This document shows positions 54,001-64,000 of a stretch of DNA of 64,000 bases, one piece after another. Location: assembly GCA_947179155.2 (NCBI GenBank), contig OX359274.1:45643564-45707563 (forward strand), written 5' to 3'. Source of the stretch: Hedera helix. Lineage: Eukaryota; Streptophyta; Magnoliopsida; Apiales; Araliaceae. The notes under the pieces are model-generated. The model was not told the origin of the DNA, made no database searches, and worked only from the letters and a program-made list of their open reading frames with translations. Within the stretch, counting starts at the first letter, position 1, and every line of letters begins with the position of its first letter. The position numbers and the translations under genes are program-made.

Positions 54001-57000
54001 GGGAATTGATGGCCAATGAAATTGTAGAATAGATATGTATGAGACGAGCAGGAGAAATTGAAGTATATCGGCTTTAAAGGCTCGTAGACATAGGACTGTG
54101 CAAAGTTTACTTCTCGGGTTGCTTTTGGATGACTATACTTTTGATTGTTCATTTTCAGGAGCAGGACCTGTGGTGTGGGGTTTTGTTGATTGACTTCATT
54201 TGTTGCTTATGACATCGTTCTTTAGGCTCTAGTATAATTTATAATATAGCAACAAACAGTTATAGCTTTTTATATATTACTCGAATAAATGATCAATGTG
54301 TTCTAGAATTTAATAACATTGTAAGGATGATTTGTTTCATAATTTGGAGGGCAATACTTTAATTCCAAAAGTATTCTGATCAGAGTTTTCATATTTTGAC
54401 TTTGATTCTTCAGTATACCAAATATTTGCACATACCCCACTTCGAACATATTGCCTTGTTGCAAAGGTTTTTCAAGTAGTCCACAATTATCCTCAAATAT
54501 TATTTGACATAAATTTCTTGAATCTCGGCTTTCATTTATTTGGATAAGCTTACTGATGGTTGTCTGAATTCTTTAATATCATTTGTACCACCAAACCACC
54601 ACAATTGTGCCCTTCCAGTGTGTTTCAATTTGCCAAACCCACTCTCTAACATCTGTGACACTGAATGGAAGCAAGCCAACTACAGGACACTGCATGATCA
54701 TCGTCAACCCTTCCTTCAAAATCTGGAATATCCAACATATAGAGAATACTTAAAACCTAGTAGGATCCTTTTCTTCGTTGACAGACAAGTGTGGGGTGAT
54801 ACCTTGAATTTTCATGGATTGGTGATGTAACCCTTAGGTGTCTATACCTTGCTTTCTATGATATCTCTTCTGTGCATAATCATCCAATTTCTAATTTTAT
54901 AGTTGGGTGGGAGAGACTATTTCATTGAATTTTCGTTTCTTTTCTAACACTTATCCAACTACTTGTTTTTCCTCCATTCCTCATTAACTGGATAGTTGCA
55001 CTTAGACTCTGGATTTGTCAGGGGGGGTTTGTGTCATTCTTCCTTTTCCTATCTTCTGGGGTTCTCCCTAATCTTCACTTTCCAATAGCACCCTACATTT
55101 GAAAGGCAGAGGCTCCATCAACCATTTAAGCTAATGTGCGGTCTTTGGTTCATGGGAGGTTTTATGCTAATGGAGACTCATTCTCATCTTTTTCTGCATT
55201 TTTTAGTGGCTAGCAAACTTTGATGTTTTTTGTTTGGTTTGTTGGGGTAGGTTGCTCCTTCTAATTTGGAAAGCCTCATTCTTTGCAGCTTTTGGGGATT
55301 TAGTCGCTATAAGGATGATAAGATCTTGTGCGTTCTTGCAATTTTTTAGGGTGTATGGACAAAGCCATAGTTGTCATGGCATCACGGTGAGACGTGGCGG
55401 TAGTTGATCGCTAGGACATCTAGGTGATAAAGCGGCAACCATGACGTCCGTATGACGACAAATCGTTAATAATATGCAATTTATAAATTATTTATTTATG
55501 TCAGAAGTATGTTGAACAGTAAAACTTTATATACATTAAGATCCAAAACATAATAACTAACATTATAGTTACAATTAAAAAAACAATTATATGAATAATT
55601 CACAATCAAAATTCAAAAATAAAACATTCGACATTAAAAACTAGAATAACAAGTCAACAAATACCACGTAGAAAATAAGAATCAAACAAGTCATCCATCC
55701 ATCACACATTACAAGTCTAATAAGTAATAAAATTATACCACAAAGCAAGTTCTTGGATTATGTTGAGTCATGGGTAAAAAATGACTTAATCACTTGGTCC
55801 ATTTACTAAGGCATGAGACTAGGCAGCTCGGCGTCGCCTTATCCTTCTCCGGCGCCAGGACCACTATGGTCATAGCAGAATTCTAGGATTTTCACCAGCT
55901 GTTCTATGTATGTCAACATGCTTAAAAATATTGCTACTTGTTATTCCTCATTGTGGGACTGCAGTGGGTGCTTTTCATGGGGTATATTTGTCTGACTTTC
56001 ATAGAGATTGGAGAGCTGTTTTCCATTTTACGTGTTGGGGTTTTCTCTAGTTGTTTTGTCTGTTTGATTTCTATTTGGTTGACTTCTTATCCGTCTTGGC
56101 ACTGTAACCTCTTTCTTTCTCCTAATAAATTTTCTTCTTTTTAATCTAAAATATCTTAAGTTGTTTTTACTTGGTAAATAATGTATTCTATAATATTGCA
56201 GGTAGCAGCAACTTCCGATCTAATGCTTGCATATGTAGATTTTTTCCTTGGCGGAGATGAGAAGAGGGATGATCTTCCTCCTCGCCTTCATCAAAGGTTT
56301 CCGTTGTCTTTAGTTTTTGCGGGAGATGGAAGTTACATGGCTCCTTTTTCCCTTCACAGCGATAATATTCTGACAAGCCTCATGAGTCAGGTTTAATGCT
56401 TTGTACTGATTTAGAAATGACTATATAATACAATTTTCCATATAAGTTACCATATGTCTGTTATTTTAGTATGGAGTTTCATTTGAAATTTCTGTTCTTA
56501 TTCATACCGCTACGTTGCAGTCTATCCCACCCACCATTTGGTATCGGTTAGTGGCTGGGCTAAATGCACAACTGCGTTTAGTTCGACTTGGACATCTAAA
56601 GAAAACTTTTCGACCTGTTATCAACTGGCTTGAGTCGCATGCAAATCCAACATTAAGTGCCCATGGTGTGCGAGTTGATCTGTCTTGCTTTCAGCCCACA
56701 ACTTCTGGTTATTGCCAATTTGGACTAGTAGTCTGTGCTATTGAAGATGAAACTGTTCCATCTTCAGTTGAAAGGCCAGATGCATCTCTGTTACCTGAGA
56801 AACAGTTGCGGTAAAAACTTATTACTTATGTTTTTCTGCTCCAACTTGGATAGAGGCTTTGTGGTTTCATTCTGTTTTGTTTTATGCAGTTTCCTTGGTT
56901 CTCATTATAAAAGTATATCGGACCAATCAATAGTCCACAAACCTCTAATGGTGCATAATAGGATGTTTGGAGGTACCTTACATACGAAGAGCTTACAAAT

Positions 57001-57993
57001 GTTCAAGGAGAAGAAGACAATATTTTATCCTTTTTCGTTTGTTCTTTGTAATACCAAACCAGTTGGTCATCAGGTGATGTTAATAGTCTATTAACTTAAT
57101 CTTATAATTACTTAACATAAATACATAATATCTACTTCTAGCTTACGGAATGGCTCTCTCTTAACATTATATTTGCAGGATCTTGTTGGTTTGGTCATCT
57201 CTGTACTGCTGCTAGGAGATTTTAGCTTAGTCTTACTAACGTTGTTCCAGCTGTACTCTAGTTCGCTGTTGGATTTCCTTCTGGTTTTGTCTATTCTTCC
57301 TCTTGGTATAATATTTCCATTCCCAGCAGGACTTAATGCCTTATTTAGTCATGGACCTAAGTGTTCATCAGGTCCTGCACGTGTATATGCTTTGTGGAAT
57401 ATCACATCTTTGATAAATGTGGTAAGTTGTTCGTACAATTGCCTTAAATGTTCAATTAAAAATTTGAGAATGTGTCAAGTCTATCTAATCCTTTCTCTTA
57501 TTGACTGCTTTGGGGCTCTTATTATATCAAATGAGCATGCTTTCTTTTGATGGTTTAAATTCTTAATCATTTCCTTATGGTGTTTTATTCTTCTTTTACC
57601 TGTAACAGGTCGTCGCCTTCATATGTGGAACTGTCCATTACAATTATCAGTCCTCACCTAGTAAAAAGCTTCCGAACTTTCAGTCCTTTAATTTGAGCAT
57701 GTAAGGAACTCTTCCAATCTACTAAGGAGTGGTCATTGATTGGCAAGTTAACTGTATTACTTTTAGTCTTGTGGTGAAGCGGCTTATGGCTGCCTCAACT
57801 AGATGGTTAACACATACTTATGTGTGGATATGATTGTGGATGCAGGGATGAAAGTGGTTGGTGGATGCTTCCTTGTGGATTGGTTCTCTGTAAATTTATT
57901 CAAGCACGAGTCATCAATTATCATGTGGCTAACCTTGAAATTCAGGATCGAACATTATACAGCAACGATCCTCAAGATTTCTGGCAGTCTTGA
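35099..57993 (+). CDS. Large plant glycine-rich membrane protein, At5g11700/At5g47020/At4g32920 family (22 exons, 1445 aa)
   Basis: Exons: 35099-35940, 37425-37540, 38833-39041, 41227-41346, 43001-43129, 43214-43339, 44253-44308, 44389-44488, 44643-44760, 45005-45214, 46224-46551, 47495-47588, 50794-50902, 51384-51655, 51770-51897, 52202-52436, 56202-56390, 56521-56810, 56890-57073, 57179-57421, 57609-57700, 57846-57993. The frame closes at every junction. Layout: signal peptide (about 1-32), Pro-rich linker (about 52-70), long ectodomain with many Gly clusters and N-glycosylation sites, a Cys-rich ephrin-receptor-like motif (CPIGTFKNVTGSDKTHCRKC, about 818-837), a membrane helix near 889-910, a cytoplasmic-type region, then about four or five more hydrophobic segments after residue 1000. 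Length matches the family (about 1400-1480). Biochemical function is not known to me. Intron 4 has a GC donor. Introns host several transposon relics. Confidence 0.95.
36780..37150 (+). other. Possible LTR-retrotransposon remnant in intron 1 of the glycine-rich gene
   Basis: The run 'aaaggacgagtctttctc...' followed by a stretch with TGTTAGGTATC, CCTCCTATATAAGT and a GT-rich tail resembles a gypsy or copia pol end and LTR promoter. No paired LTR or target-site duplication was found, so this is weak. Confidence 0.2.
38614..38653. repeat. (CA)n microsatellite in intron 2
   Basis: CA dinucleotides with one CT interruption. Confidence 0.95.
40629..40700 (-). mobile_element. LINE/SINE-type 3' tail in intron 3
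   Basis: On the minus strand the sequence ends ...CAACTAGTTTAAGATAAAAGGCGTTGTTGAG, the same type of tail as the LINE at 49187 (CCAAACTAGTTTGGGATAAAAGGCGTAGTTGAG). This tail is common to plant RTE-type LINEs and some SINEs. How far the body extends upstream (towards 40900) is unclear. Confidence 0.5.
41347..43000 (+). other. Intron 4 with a GC-AG splice donor
   Basis: The exon ends ATCAAG and the intron begins GCAAGTG. AAG|GCAAGT is the classical context of minor GC donors. The acceptor is TTCTAG|ATATATGGG. The frame (I-K-I-Y-G-A-L-R) is kept only with this junction. Confidence 0.85.
43500..43866 (+). mobile_element. TRIM-like miniature LTR element in intron 6
   Basis: Two related segments of about 130 bp share ATGTGAG, CTTTTTGGT, CTTGAATATT and a GACTCCCTAA end. 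The first ends CTAACA at 43646, followed by aat and then TAGTATCAGAGC (43650-43661), one mismatch from the tRNA-Met PBS. The second begins TGTTGGGACTC at 43734. LTR-PBS-short interior-LTR without coding capacity is the TRIM layout. The outer ends are approximate. Confidence 0.5.
48018..48092. repeat. Compound (CT)n-(CA)n microsatellite in intron 12
   Basis: A CT tract (about 48025-48047) followed by a CA tract (about 48055-48091). Confidence 0.95.
48330..48560 (-). mobile_element. Possible copia-type LTR fragment in intron 12
   Basis: On the minus strand the order is TGTTATATATGAGTTAGTTAG, a GTTAG-rich stretch, CCTCTATAAATTCTG (TATA-like), then AATGAAATGAATATCTG and a GT-rich end. This arrangement is typical of short plant copia LTRs. 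No partner LTR was found. Confidence 0.35.
48991..49012. repeat. Poly-G tract in intron 12
   Basis: GGGGA followed by a run of 17 G. Confidence 0.9.
49187..50250 (-). pseudogene. Truncated LINE (RTE-type) reverse transcriptase, C-terminal part, in intron 12
   Basis: Minus-strand translation in shifting frames gives ETIAGVNAKLELCRNTLESK (about 50170-50240), then KISANLKRKLYRTTVGQAML within an open stretch at 49802-49993, then WAKRGTKRLARTKYNLDMMG near 49600-49650. These match the thumb and C-terminal end of plant LINE RT proteins as I know them (GVNGKLE..., LK-K-YRT-V--AMLYG-E). Frames are broken, so it is dead. The 3' tail at 49187-49235 has the CTAGTTTGGGATAAAAGGCG motif. Microsatellites (49427-49468) have grown inside the 3' part. 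Confidence 0.85.
49427..49468. repeat. Compound (CG)n-(CA)n-(TA)n tract in intron 12
   Basis: About 42 bp of continuous alternating purine-pyrimidine sequence: CGCGCG..., then CACACA..., then TATATA.... Confidence 0.95.
52680..53794. mobile_element. Non-autonomous hAT element in intron 16
   Basis: The 1115-bp insertion starts TAGGACTGCAAAATTTTCGG and ends ...CCGGATGCACAGGCCTA, so the ends are short inverted repeats (TAGG-CTG--CA). Flanking 8-mers gccagatc (52672-52679) and gctagagc (53795-53802) agree at 6 of 8 positions. Both subterminal 150-bp regions are packed with GGTTCGG, CCGGTAC and GGTACCGG motifs, as in hAT elements where transposase binds subterminal repeats. There is no transposase ORF inside. 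Confidence 0.8.
55370..55880. mobile_element. Possible transposon relic in intron 16
   Basis: GC-richer ends containing CCATAGTTGTCATGGC and, inverted, CCACTATGGTCATAG flank an AT-rich centre of about 300 bp. The ends are imperfectly complementary and no target-site duplication was found. Confidence 0.3.
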
Positions 57994-60900
57994 ATGGAAA
58001 TCTGTAAATTTATTGTTTCCTACCTCTTTTATTTTTGTAGGGATAGTAGGTCAGTGAGTGTTGTATATGGAGAGAGAAATTAGGTATACCTAGTTAGATT
58101 GTGCATTTCAAACATAAGTTTTAGGGCTATAACCCAATCTTCGTGCATTCCTTTTTCCCCGTAAAAATAACCCTTCTTAAACAGGCCATCTGAAACCCGT
58201 GCGTGCCTGTCAAGGCAGAGAGCACAAATATTGCTGATCTTATCAAAACCCACAGAGGGAGGCAGTTTAACATGATAAAAGATAGAAGCTTAGCTAGAAA
58301 ATGGAGGCAGGAAGGGAAGCGGCTGCTCAATTTTATGAAGTGGTTTTCTTTTTGGTATTGTTTGGTTCATAATTGTGACTGAATGTATGTTACTTTGGTT
58401 TGGCTTTCTATTCAATTCTATAATTATATCTCTGGCAAATAGTCTGATTTATTTTGTGTTATTGTTATATATATTTAGGGGGATAGAAGTACCTACCCTC
58501 TAGTTTTTTATGCATGATCTGGGTTGAGCTGAATAGTTCCACCTACAATATACTTCAGGAACTCTGGTATCTTATGTGCAGAGGGGCATCATTGTTGATT
58601 CATAGAAATGGTCCAAAATGGTTGATTTATAGAATGTTTTCTAAAAAAACAAGATATCCCCCAGGTATATAAGTCAAGAGACTTGATGCCCCAACGTGGT
58701 CACCCGTCTCTTGAAATTAAAATGTGACCAGTTATTATAGTTCAAAAAAGAAATTATATGAATTGCGCCAAGTTATGGCACGTGAAAAAAGACTGTCAAA
58801 GTATGCGCTTTTTCATTGGGTTATGAACAATAAAGATGAATTTTGTTAGTGGTTGTGTCATGTGTCAGCCGATTTGTCTGTCTCGCACTCTCAAAGGAAG
58901 TCGCTGTTTTCGTAGCCAGGCGCATTATCATTGGTGCCCGAAATAATAATAATAATAATAATAATAATATCTGCAGAGACTCTCTCGAGGATATAATCGT
59001 GTTATATTTTTTTTTTTATCTTTATAAATTTAATTATATTACTATATTAATTTATTTTTTTTAATTTATTTCTCTAAATTTTTTATTTTATTTTATATAA
59101 TTTATTCACGCAAATACTAATACTAATAATAAAAGTAGTGTTTATAAAGAAGTCCAACTGAGAATCCCCAACTGCGAAGATGTTCGTAGAAATTACAATT
59201 AAGTATGGACACCTACGTTGGTGGCTATCGATGAATGGCTGCTGCTGAGAACTATTCAGGTTGAAAGGCCCCCTGAGAATCTCTATCTATCACAAAATAT
59301 CCAGCCGATTAATACTTGTACCTATCTTTTCGGAATCTTGCTCCTATGTCAAGTGAGATATTATCCCATATGTTGGGACAAGTCTACTCAACCCAGGCCC
59401 ATGGTCGACTCGGGTCTGAGGGTGAACGACGCGGTCGTATCGATTGGGCCGGACTTGGAGGTACTTGAGCTATGGTCCAAGTCAGGAGAGCATCATCTGA
59501 CAAAAGATTCACGTGTAACGTGATCACCAGTTGAAAACACAATTATGTCTCAAACAGTATCAAGACGACTGACATGACATTTATAATTAGGCCCGAAGAA
59601 CAACCTCTGGCCGAGGTGTTCATAGGGCCGCCCCTCGTGGACCTTTTGCAAGTGATGATACAAAAAAAAAAAGTTATGGCAACTAAGGAGAGAATAAAGG
59701 TTTCTAGAAACATAATTTTTACACAAGAAAATTCATACACATTTAATAATCTATATCTTGGTGTAGTAACTGACTATCTTTGTCGGAGTTGTCTCGTGAT
59801 GGCAATAGGCCGTTATTCTTGTAAATATTTGTGCAAATAGAAGAGAATCCCAAACAATTCCCGAGCAGTTGGAGGTTGCCTTCGAGGGCCAGGTCGTAAT
59901 TGCCATACTTTATTATTTTCTAAACCGGCTTACCACCTATCTCATTTGTGATGATGATCAAATTAAATTTTAAAAAATGAAAGGAAAAAATAAAAGTAGT
60001 GAAAGTAATAGAAACTTGATAGACATATATTATTTCTCAATTTTATTATTTTATGTGTCTATTTTATTTAACTAATATCAATTATTTTATTTTGTATTGT
60101 TTATTTTGATGAGCAAATAAAAGATAATATTCTGGATTTTAAAATTAAAAAAATGACTTTACGAGATTATCACGTAAAAGTTCAAGTCGAAAAAAAAGGA
60201 AAAGACCAAGTTCATTAAAATTAAATTAGCGTACAAGTGATTTTATCCTATAAATAGGGCTCTTGTTTTAAAAAATGAGAGTTTTTTCTTCTTCCTTTTG
60301 TATTCCGTTGGTAGGATTGTACAGAGAAAAAGCATTAGAAGTGAATTTTTTTATTTATCTTTTCCTTCTTGTCGAGGCCAATAACAATAATTTTTTTTGG
60401 GTAAAAGTGGTGTAATTGATTATCGCAACTTATTATTAATTTAGTAGTGTTTACTCGCCATTCAACTTAATTTCAGTACTTAAGTAAGTATTTTCGTATT
60501 TATGCTTTTTTTATCCATAGTTAATTCTAACAAATCTTTTTATCTTATAATTGTTAATTCTCTACTCATATAAATAAAAATAGAAGTAATAATTCTCTCT
60601 TTCAATTCATGTTGATTATTATGGTTAATTAAAATTTTAATACTTATGATGATGATGAAACTAAGTATTTTATACTGATTAATTTCTTTTAATTTTGATA
60701 TTAATGTCTAATTATTTTTGTCTTTATATTTACTTTTGCGCAAAATTCGTTTATGATTCATATTTTAGTCAAAAAGTTTTAATAAATTATAGTTAATCTG
60801 TGTTTTTTTTTATAATATATATTTACTCACATTAAATATGAGAATCATTATTTTTAAAGGAAATGAAAAATGAAATTAAGAGTTAAATCAAAATATAAGA

Positions 60901-61276
60901 AATTATTTATTATGTTAGTACTTAGTAAATTTAGATTTTTAATTTTGTTATTAATTATTAATTTGCATATTAATCATCTACACTATATGTATTTTTAATT
61001 TGCCCATAAAATATAAGTTAAGAATATATTTAAAATTTGATCTTAGTCTTTACGGTTACAATAGATATTGTGCATTTCGGTTATTCTTTTTTATCACATA
61101 AAAAATCAATTTAAAAACTTATACTTAGTCGCATTGTTGTACAACATTAAACGGAATTTCAATGAATAATTTGCTTTCTTTCTCCAAAAATCAATGTAAT
61201 GACCATGTAATTATATTTTGTCACCTTATATATTTCTTTGTTAATCAAAAATTAAATTTCTTTCACCATAAATATG

Positions 61277-61354
<78 letters not shown>

Positions 61355-61793
61355 TCGATTTCAAACTTTTTCTTTTTTGAAACAATATTTTTATTTAAAA
61401 CTTGATAAAAATTAAAATAATAAAAAATAGAACTTTAAACAATATTAAAGAGTTAGAAAACCACACTTCCCAAATTATATGGTAAAAGAAAAAATCATCA
61501 AGACACGGTTTATATCGGTATTTGTTAATTGTTCGTTCATGGGAGAGTTTATAAATGTATAAATCACGTGATAAATGCATCAATAATAAAATAATAAGAC
61601 TTTTGCTTCAACTCTACCTCTTCACCTCTAAAGTCAAATAATCAACAGCTAGACAGATATTCCTCTGCTACTTCTCCTTTAAAAAAATCCCAGGTCACTT
61701 TCAACTACCTACGCAAGCCAAAAACCCAACTATTTCTGTCTCTCTCTCTCTCTCACACATCTTCCAGTTGTGTTTGTTGGTTGATTTGGTTAG
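57994..61793. other. Intergenic region between the glycine-rich gene and GGT
   Basis: No gene is recognised. It holds a (TAA)n run (about 58942-58970), a GC-richer block at 59170-59900 with ORFs lacking any domain, a TATAAATAGGGCTCTTG motif near 60250 that resembles an LTR promoter, AT-rich DNA, a (TA)n run (61283-61350), and the GGT 5' leader with a CT tract (61738-61756). Confidence 0.65.
61283..61350. repeat. (TA)n microsatellite
   Basis: About 68 bp of uninterrupted TA dinucleotides, roughly 440 bp upstream of the GGT start. Confidence 0.95.
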
Positions 61794-64000
61794 ATGGGGC
61801 AGCGGCAACAGAGATTATTAGAAGCTCCACTTCTGGGGAATGGTGGGAATTCCATTAGAACAAAATGGAGGAGAGCTCTGTGGTTCCTCCCTGCACTCTT
61901 AGCCATAATATGTATGGTTTCTTTTTCTCTCAATTTTAGTCAAATTGTCCTTTTATTGGTAGAGCTTGTATGGTTATTCAACTCAAACAGAGTAGCGAAA
62001 ATACCATAATAATTGATTTTGTGATTTGGGTTCTTGATATCTCATAATTTTATAACACTTCCTATGTGTATATGGTGATGTATCAACTGCTTTGTATAAT
62101 ATTCATGGACTTCAAATTTAAGCCTTAGATCAAAGCTTCTTCTCAGTAGGTTAAGCATCACATATTTTGCTCTCAATCCCAAGTTTAGATAGTGAATTCA
62201 TGAAGCATGTAAAAGAGAATATTAATTTAACCATTCAATTGGTTGTTTATCTTATCAATATGACGCAAAGGAGATTTACATGATTCTAGTTTATTTTTTC
62301 TAATGTTAGGCATATTTTATTTTTCAATTTTTCAGTTGCCGGCCTCACATTAACAGGACACTTACAGTTTGGGGTGGTTAGAGGGGGGAGAAAGTATATC
62401 AATGATGAGAGGATACAATATGAAAATGGTGAAGTTGTTGAGTCAGAGCAAGCAGTTGTTGCTGCTGATGATGCTCGTTGCTCTCAAATTGGCGCATCAA
62501 TCCTTAGGCAGGGTGGACATGCTGTTGATGCTGCTGTGGCAACCGCTTTATGCCTCGGCGTTGTCAATGCCATGTCTAGCGGCATTGGCGGTGGAGGTTT
62601 CATGGTTGTTAGATCTTCAGCAACTTCACAAACACAGGCATTTGACATGAGGGAAACTGCGCCTTTAGCTTCTTCCCAGGTTCATAGTTCTCGATTCCAC
62701 AAATAGGAAAAAGGAGACTATTTTAGAGCAATTCTTGTTAACAAATACATAATCCATTATTTTCATTATTTCACTTGTTACGGAGTGTAGATGATTTAGC
62801 TTTGCAAGATTTGCTACATATTTCTTTAGTTGCATTGCTGTTACATAATGCTGTAATTGTCATCAAACAGAATATGTATGCGAACAGTCCTGACACCAAG
62901 TCTGTTGGAGCACTGTCAATGGGCGTACCAGGTGAACTAGCTGGCCTCTATGAAGCTTGGTTGAAACACGGGCGATTGCGTTGGAAGACTTTGTTCCAGC
63001 CTGCCATTAAACTTGCTAGAGACGGGTTTGTGGTTGCTCCATATCTTGGTAAAGCGATTAATGGACACTTGGACTCAATCATGAGTGACCCTGGTTTACG
63101 ACAAGTTTATGCACCAAATGGAAAACTGCTAAAAAATGGTGAGAGATGCTACAATTTGGAACTTGGTCGCAGCTTGGAAGCAATAGCAGAACAAGGGCCA
63201 CAAGCCTTCTATGATGGCGAGGTTGGCGAAAGTTTTGTGAAGGATGTGAGAGAGGCAGGTGGAATTTTGACAATGGAAGATTTGAGGAGCTACAGAGTGG
63301 ATGTTACAGAAGCTGTTGTTGTGAATGCCATGGGCTACACTATCTTAGGAATGCCGCCTCCATCAAGTGGAATACTTGGGATTTCTCTGGTGCGTACTTT
63401 CTCTTTCCTTTGCTATTTAATTGAACTTCAAGTTCAACACCAATATTTGAAGGGGTTAGGGTTTTTTTCAAAATCAGCTCCTGAGAGAACCGAACCAAAT
63501 CCGAGTCTCTTCTTGGAGCTCCATAAGAGTTCAAGCCAAAAGTGAGCAACCAAATACTCACTCAGATGCTTCAATATGCTAACTTAGGAGTTACTGATTC
63601 CATACAGTGTAGTGTTATGCCTTTTCTTGATTGATTTATATCTGCATTGGTAAAACAGGTTCTAAATATCTTAGATAGCTATGGAAGTTCCAATGCTGCA
63701 AAGGAATCTTTGGGTTTACATCGCCTAATTGAAGCACTAAAACACATGTTTGCTGTGCGAATGAACTTAGGAGACCCCAACTTTGTAGACATCAGTAGAA
63801 CTGTATCTGACATGCTTTCTCCATCTTTTGCTAATAAAATTCAGCAAAGGATATTCGACAACACCACCTTCCCCCCTGAATACTATATGCACAGGTTCGT
63901 TTTATGACCTTAATTTTTCTACGAGAAGCTTTACAATTTACCAAGTATAATCACTGATGATTATGAAGTTTCAACGCTTCTCATTACCAGGTGGAGTCAG
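61794..64000 (+). CDS. GGT: Gamma-glutamyl transpeptidase / glutathione hydrolase, vacuolar type (exons 1-5, truncated by window)
   Basis: Hydrolyses or transfers the gamma-glutamyl group of glutathione and its conjugates. Exons seen: 61794-61911, 62336-62679, 62871-63389, 63659-63894, 63991-64000 (continues). The frame closes at all junctions and gives 409 codons. The N-terminus MGQRQQRLLEAPLLG is followed by one hydrophobic helix (about residues 28-46), then the GGT large-subunit region: ESEQAVVAADDARCSQIG, GGHAVDAAVATALCLGV, MSSGIGGGGFMVV and SVGALSMGVPGELAGL. The N-terminal cytosolic tail plus helix resembles the vacuolar plant GGT (Arabidopsis At4g29210), not the apoplastic forms with cleaved signals; this is inference. 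The window ends at R-W-S-Q, just before the expected autoprocessing and catalytic Thr, so activity cannot be judged. Confidence 0.95.

Noticed and set aside
54540..54830. 96-codon ORF in intron 16 of the glycine-rich gene.
   Set aside because: No recognisable domain; it sits inside the intron, and the flanking exons join in frame without it.
61162..61380. ORF with (Tyr-Ile)n.
   Set aside because: It is a translation of the TA microsatellite.
62369..62650. 93-codon ORF overlapping GGT exon 2.
   Set aside because: It is an out-of-frame shadow of the GGT coding frame.

Overview
This is plant nuclear DNA. Genes have many short exons and AT-rich GT-AG introns, intergenic DNA is very AT-rich, and there are Ty3/gypsy, hAT, LINE and MITE-like repeats. 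The three host genes (myo-inositol oxygenase, a large glycine-rich membrane protein, and a gamma-glutamyl transpeptidase) and the style of the repeats suggest a eudicot, plausibly an asterid such as a Solanaceae. The family assignment is inference only.

Layout. (1) 1-8469: most of a Ty3/gypsy chromovirus (element A, + strand, Tekay/Del-like) with a truncated 5' LTR, a tRNA-Met-type primer-binding site, one gag-pol frame broken by three premature stops, and a complete 2882-bp 3' LTR. (2) 8470-10967: AT-rich DNA with an old direct duplication. (3) 10973-20486: a second member of the family (element B, - strand), bounded by TATAT target-site duplications. Its two LTRs are nearly identical and differ mainly by one 73-bp minisatellite unit. 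Its interior is heavily rearranged: nearly all of gag is replaced by about 520 bp of unrelated open sequence, the protease motif is mutated, and the reverse transcriptase core is deleted. (4) 20492-27680: gene-poor AT-rich DNA with a degenerate hAT element and foldback elements. (5) 27806-31015: a complete 11-exon myo-inositol oxygenase gene, with a TATA box directly next to a run of 35 C. (6) 31200-34850: AT-rich spacer with a large duplication and a long (AT)n run. (7) 35099-57993: a complete 22-exon gene for a 1445-residue plant-specific glycine-rich membrane protein. Its introns carry a LINE fragment, a TRIM-like miniature LTR element, a non-autonomous hAT element and several microsatellites. 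(8) 58000-61790: spacer. (9) 61794-64000: the first five exons of a vacuolar-type gamma-glutamyl transpeptidase (glutathione hydrolase), running off the right edge.

The host genes are separate transcription units on the + strand. MIOX feeds myo-inositol into D-glucuronate for wall polysaccharides, GGT degrades glutathione conjugates, and the glycine-rich protein has no established biochemical role known to me. All three reading frames close across every splice junction I could derive, so these models are strong. The most unusual item is element B: very recently inserted by LTR identity, yet unable to encode its own gag, protease or reverse transcriptase, and carrying an unidentified open segment in place of gag.
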